5,192 bases of DNA, from positions 1 to 5,192 of the forward strand of contig JAKBFR010000156.1 in assembly GCA_021837545.1 (NCBI GenBank). The letters are read 5' to 3'. Made by a program: the position numbers and the translations under genes. The first letter of the stretch is position 1. The number at the start of each line of letters is the position of its first letter. Source of the stretch: Bacillota bacterium. Its GTDB lineage: Bacteria > Bacillota_A > Clostridia > Clostridiales > Clostridiaceae. Below, in pieces: positions 5,038 to 5,192 of this stretch. The notes beneath the pieces were generated by a model. The model was not told the origin of the DNA. It saw only the letters and a list, made by a program, of their open reading frames with translations, and ran no database searches.

Positions 5038-5192
5038 AGCTCTATTTTTATAAAACTAAAACAAACGTTAATTAAATTCGACAAATTAAATTATAATTAT
5101 GAAGGTTTGAAGTACCTATATGTTGTAAAAGCTTCGGGAAAACGTTTTGTTGTCAATAAAAAAAATATAAATTTTGAAATAACGGACATGCT
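5038..5192 (+). CDS. Open frame running off the right edge, possible partial gene
   Basis: After TAG at 5035-5037 the frame stays open for 51 codons to the end of the window. That is long for DNA this AT-rich. The translated end includes KYLYVVKASGKRFVVNKKN and continues to ITDML, which reads like a real basic protein segment, but I do not recognise the family. There is no good start: TTG at 5107 has GAAGG only 1 nt before it, and ATG at 5188 has no ribosome binding site. The same frame upstream (from ATG 4921) carries two stops, TGA 5005-5007 and TAG 5035-5037. It could therefore be a decayed gene, the 5' part of a gene with an unusual start, or chance. Confidence 0.25.

Noticed and set aside
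5035..5044. Perfect palindrome TAGAGCTCTA (and AAAACGTTTT at 5139-5148)
   Set aside because: Short perfect palindromes without spacing or a partner motif are expected by chance and show no link to a promoter here.

Overview
The DNA is very AT-rich, coding genes carry AGGAGG-type ribosome binding sites, and codons strongly favour A/T at third positions. Together with the gene content this points to a low-GC Firmicute, most likely Clostridium sensu stricto. The genus is an inference, and I cannot name a species.

Bases 1-3019 hold a teichoic acid D-alanylation (dlt) operon on the + strand. It starts with the last 30 codons of a small membrane protein whose C-terminus (FVYSQF) matches the DltX acyl-relay motif. 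Next come dltA (D-alanine-carrier protein ligase), dltB (MBOAT membrane acyltransferase) and dltC (carrier protein). dltA and dltB overlap by 4 nt, and the dltC ribosome binding site overlaps the dltB stop codon, so the genes look translationally linked. DltA would charge DltC with an amino acid. DltB would take the acyl group from DltC and pass it across the membrane to the DltX tyrosine, and DltD would then deliver it to lipoteichoic acid. dltD does not follow dltC; a hairpin terminator does. DltD must therefore lie upstream of the window or elsewhere.

Bases 3020-4567 hold a 253-nt AT-rich spacer, a six-helix YihY/BrkB-family membrane protein (UPF0761), and a short 113-aa single-stranded DNA-binding protein. 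The latter has an intact OB fold but no acidic C-terminal tip, as in Bacillus SsbB.

Bases 4568-5192 have no confident gene. They contain (i) a long, GC-richer imperfect inverted repeat of about 160 bp (4597-4760) with mutually exclusive or pseudoknot-like internal pairings, probably a dispersed repeat or structured RNA and also a bidirectional terminator; (ii) a strong extended -10 promoter about 70 nt ahead of a textbook terminator, either a small RNA gene or an attenuated leader; (iii) a second hairpin; and (iv) an open frame running off the right edge with no convincing start. The most interesting points are the DltX-like tail, the missing pocket cysteine in DltA, and the structured repeat after ssb.
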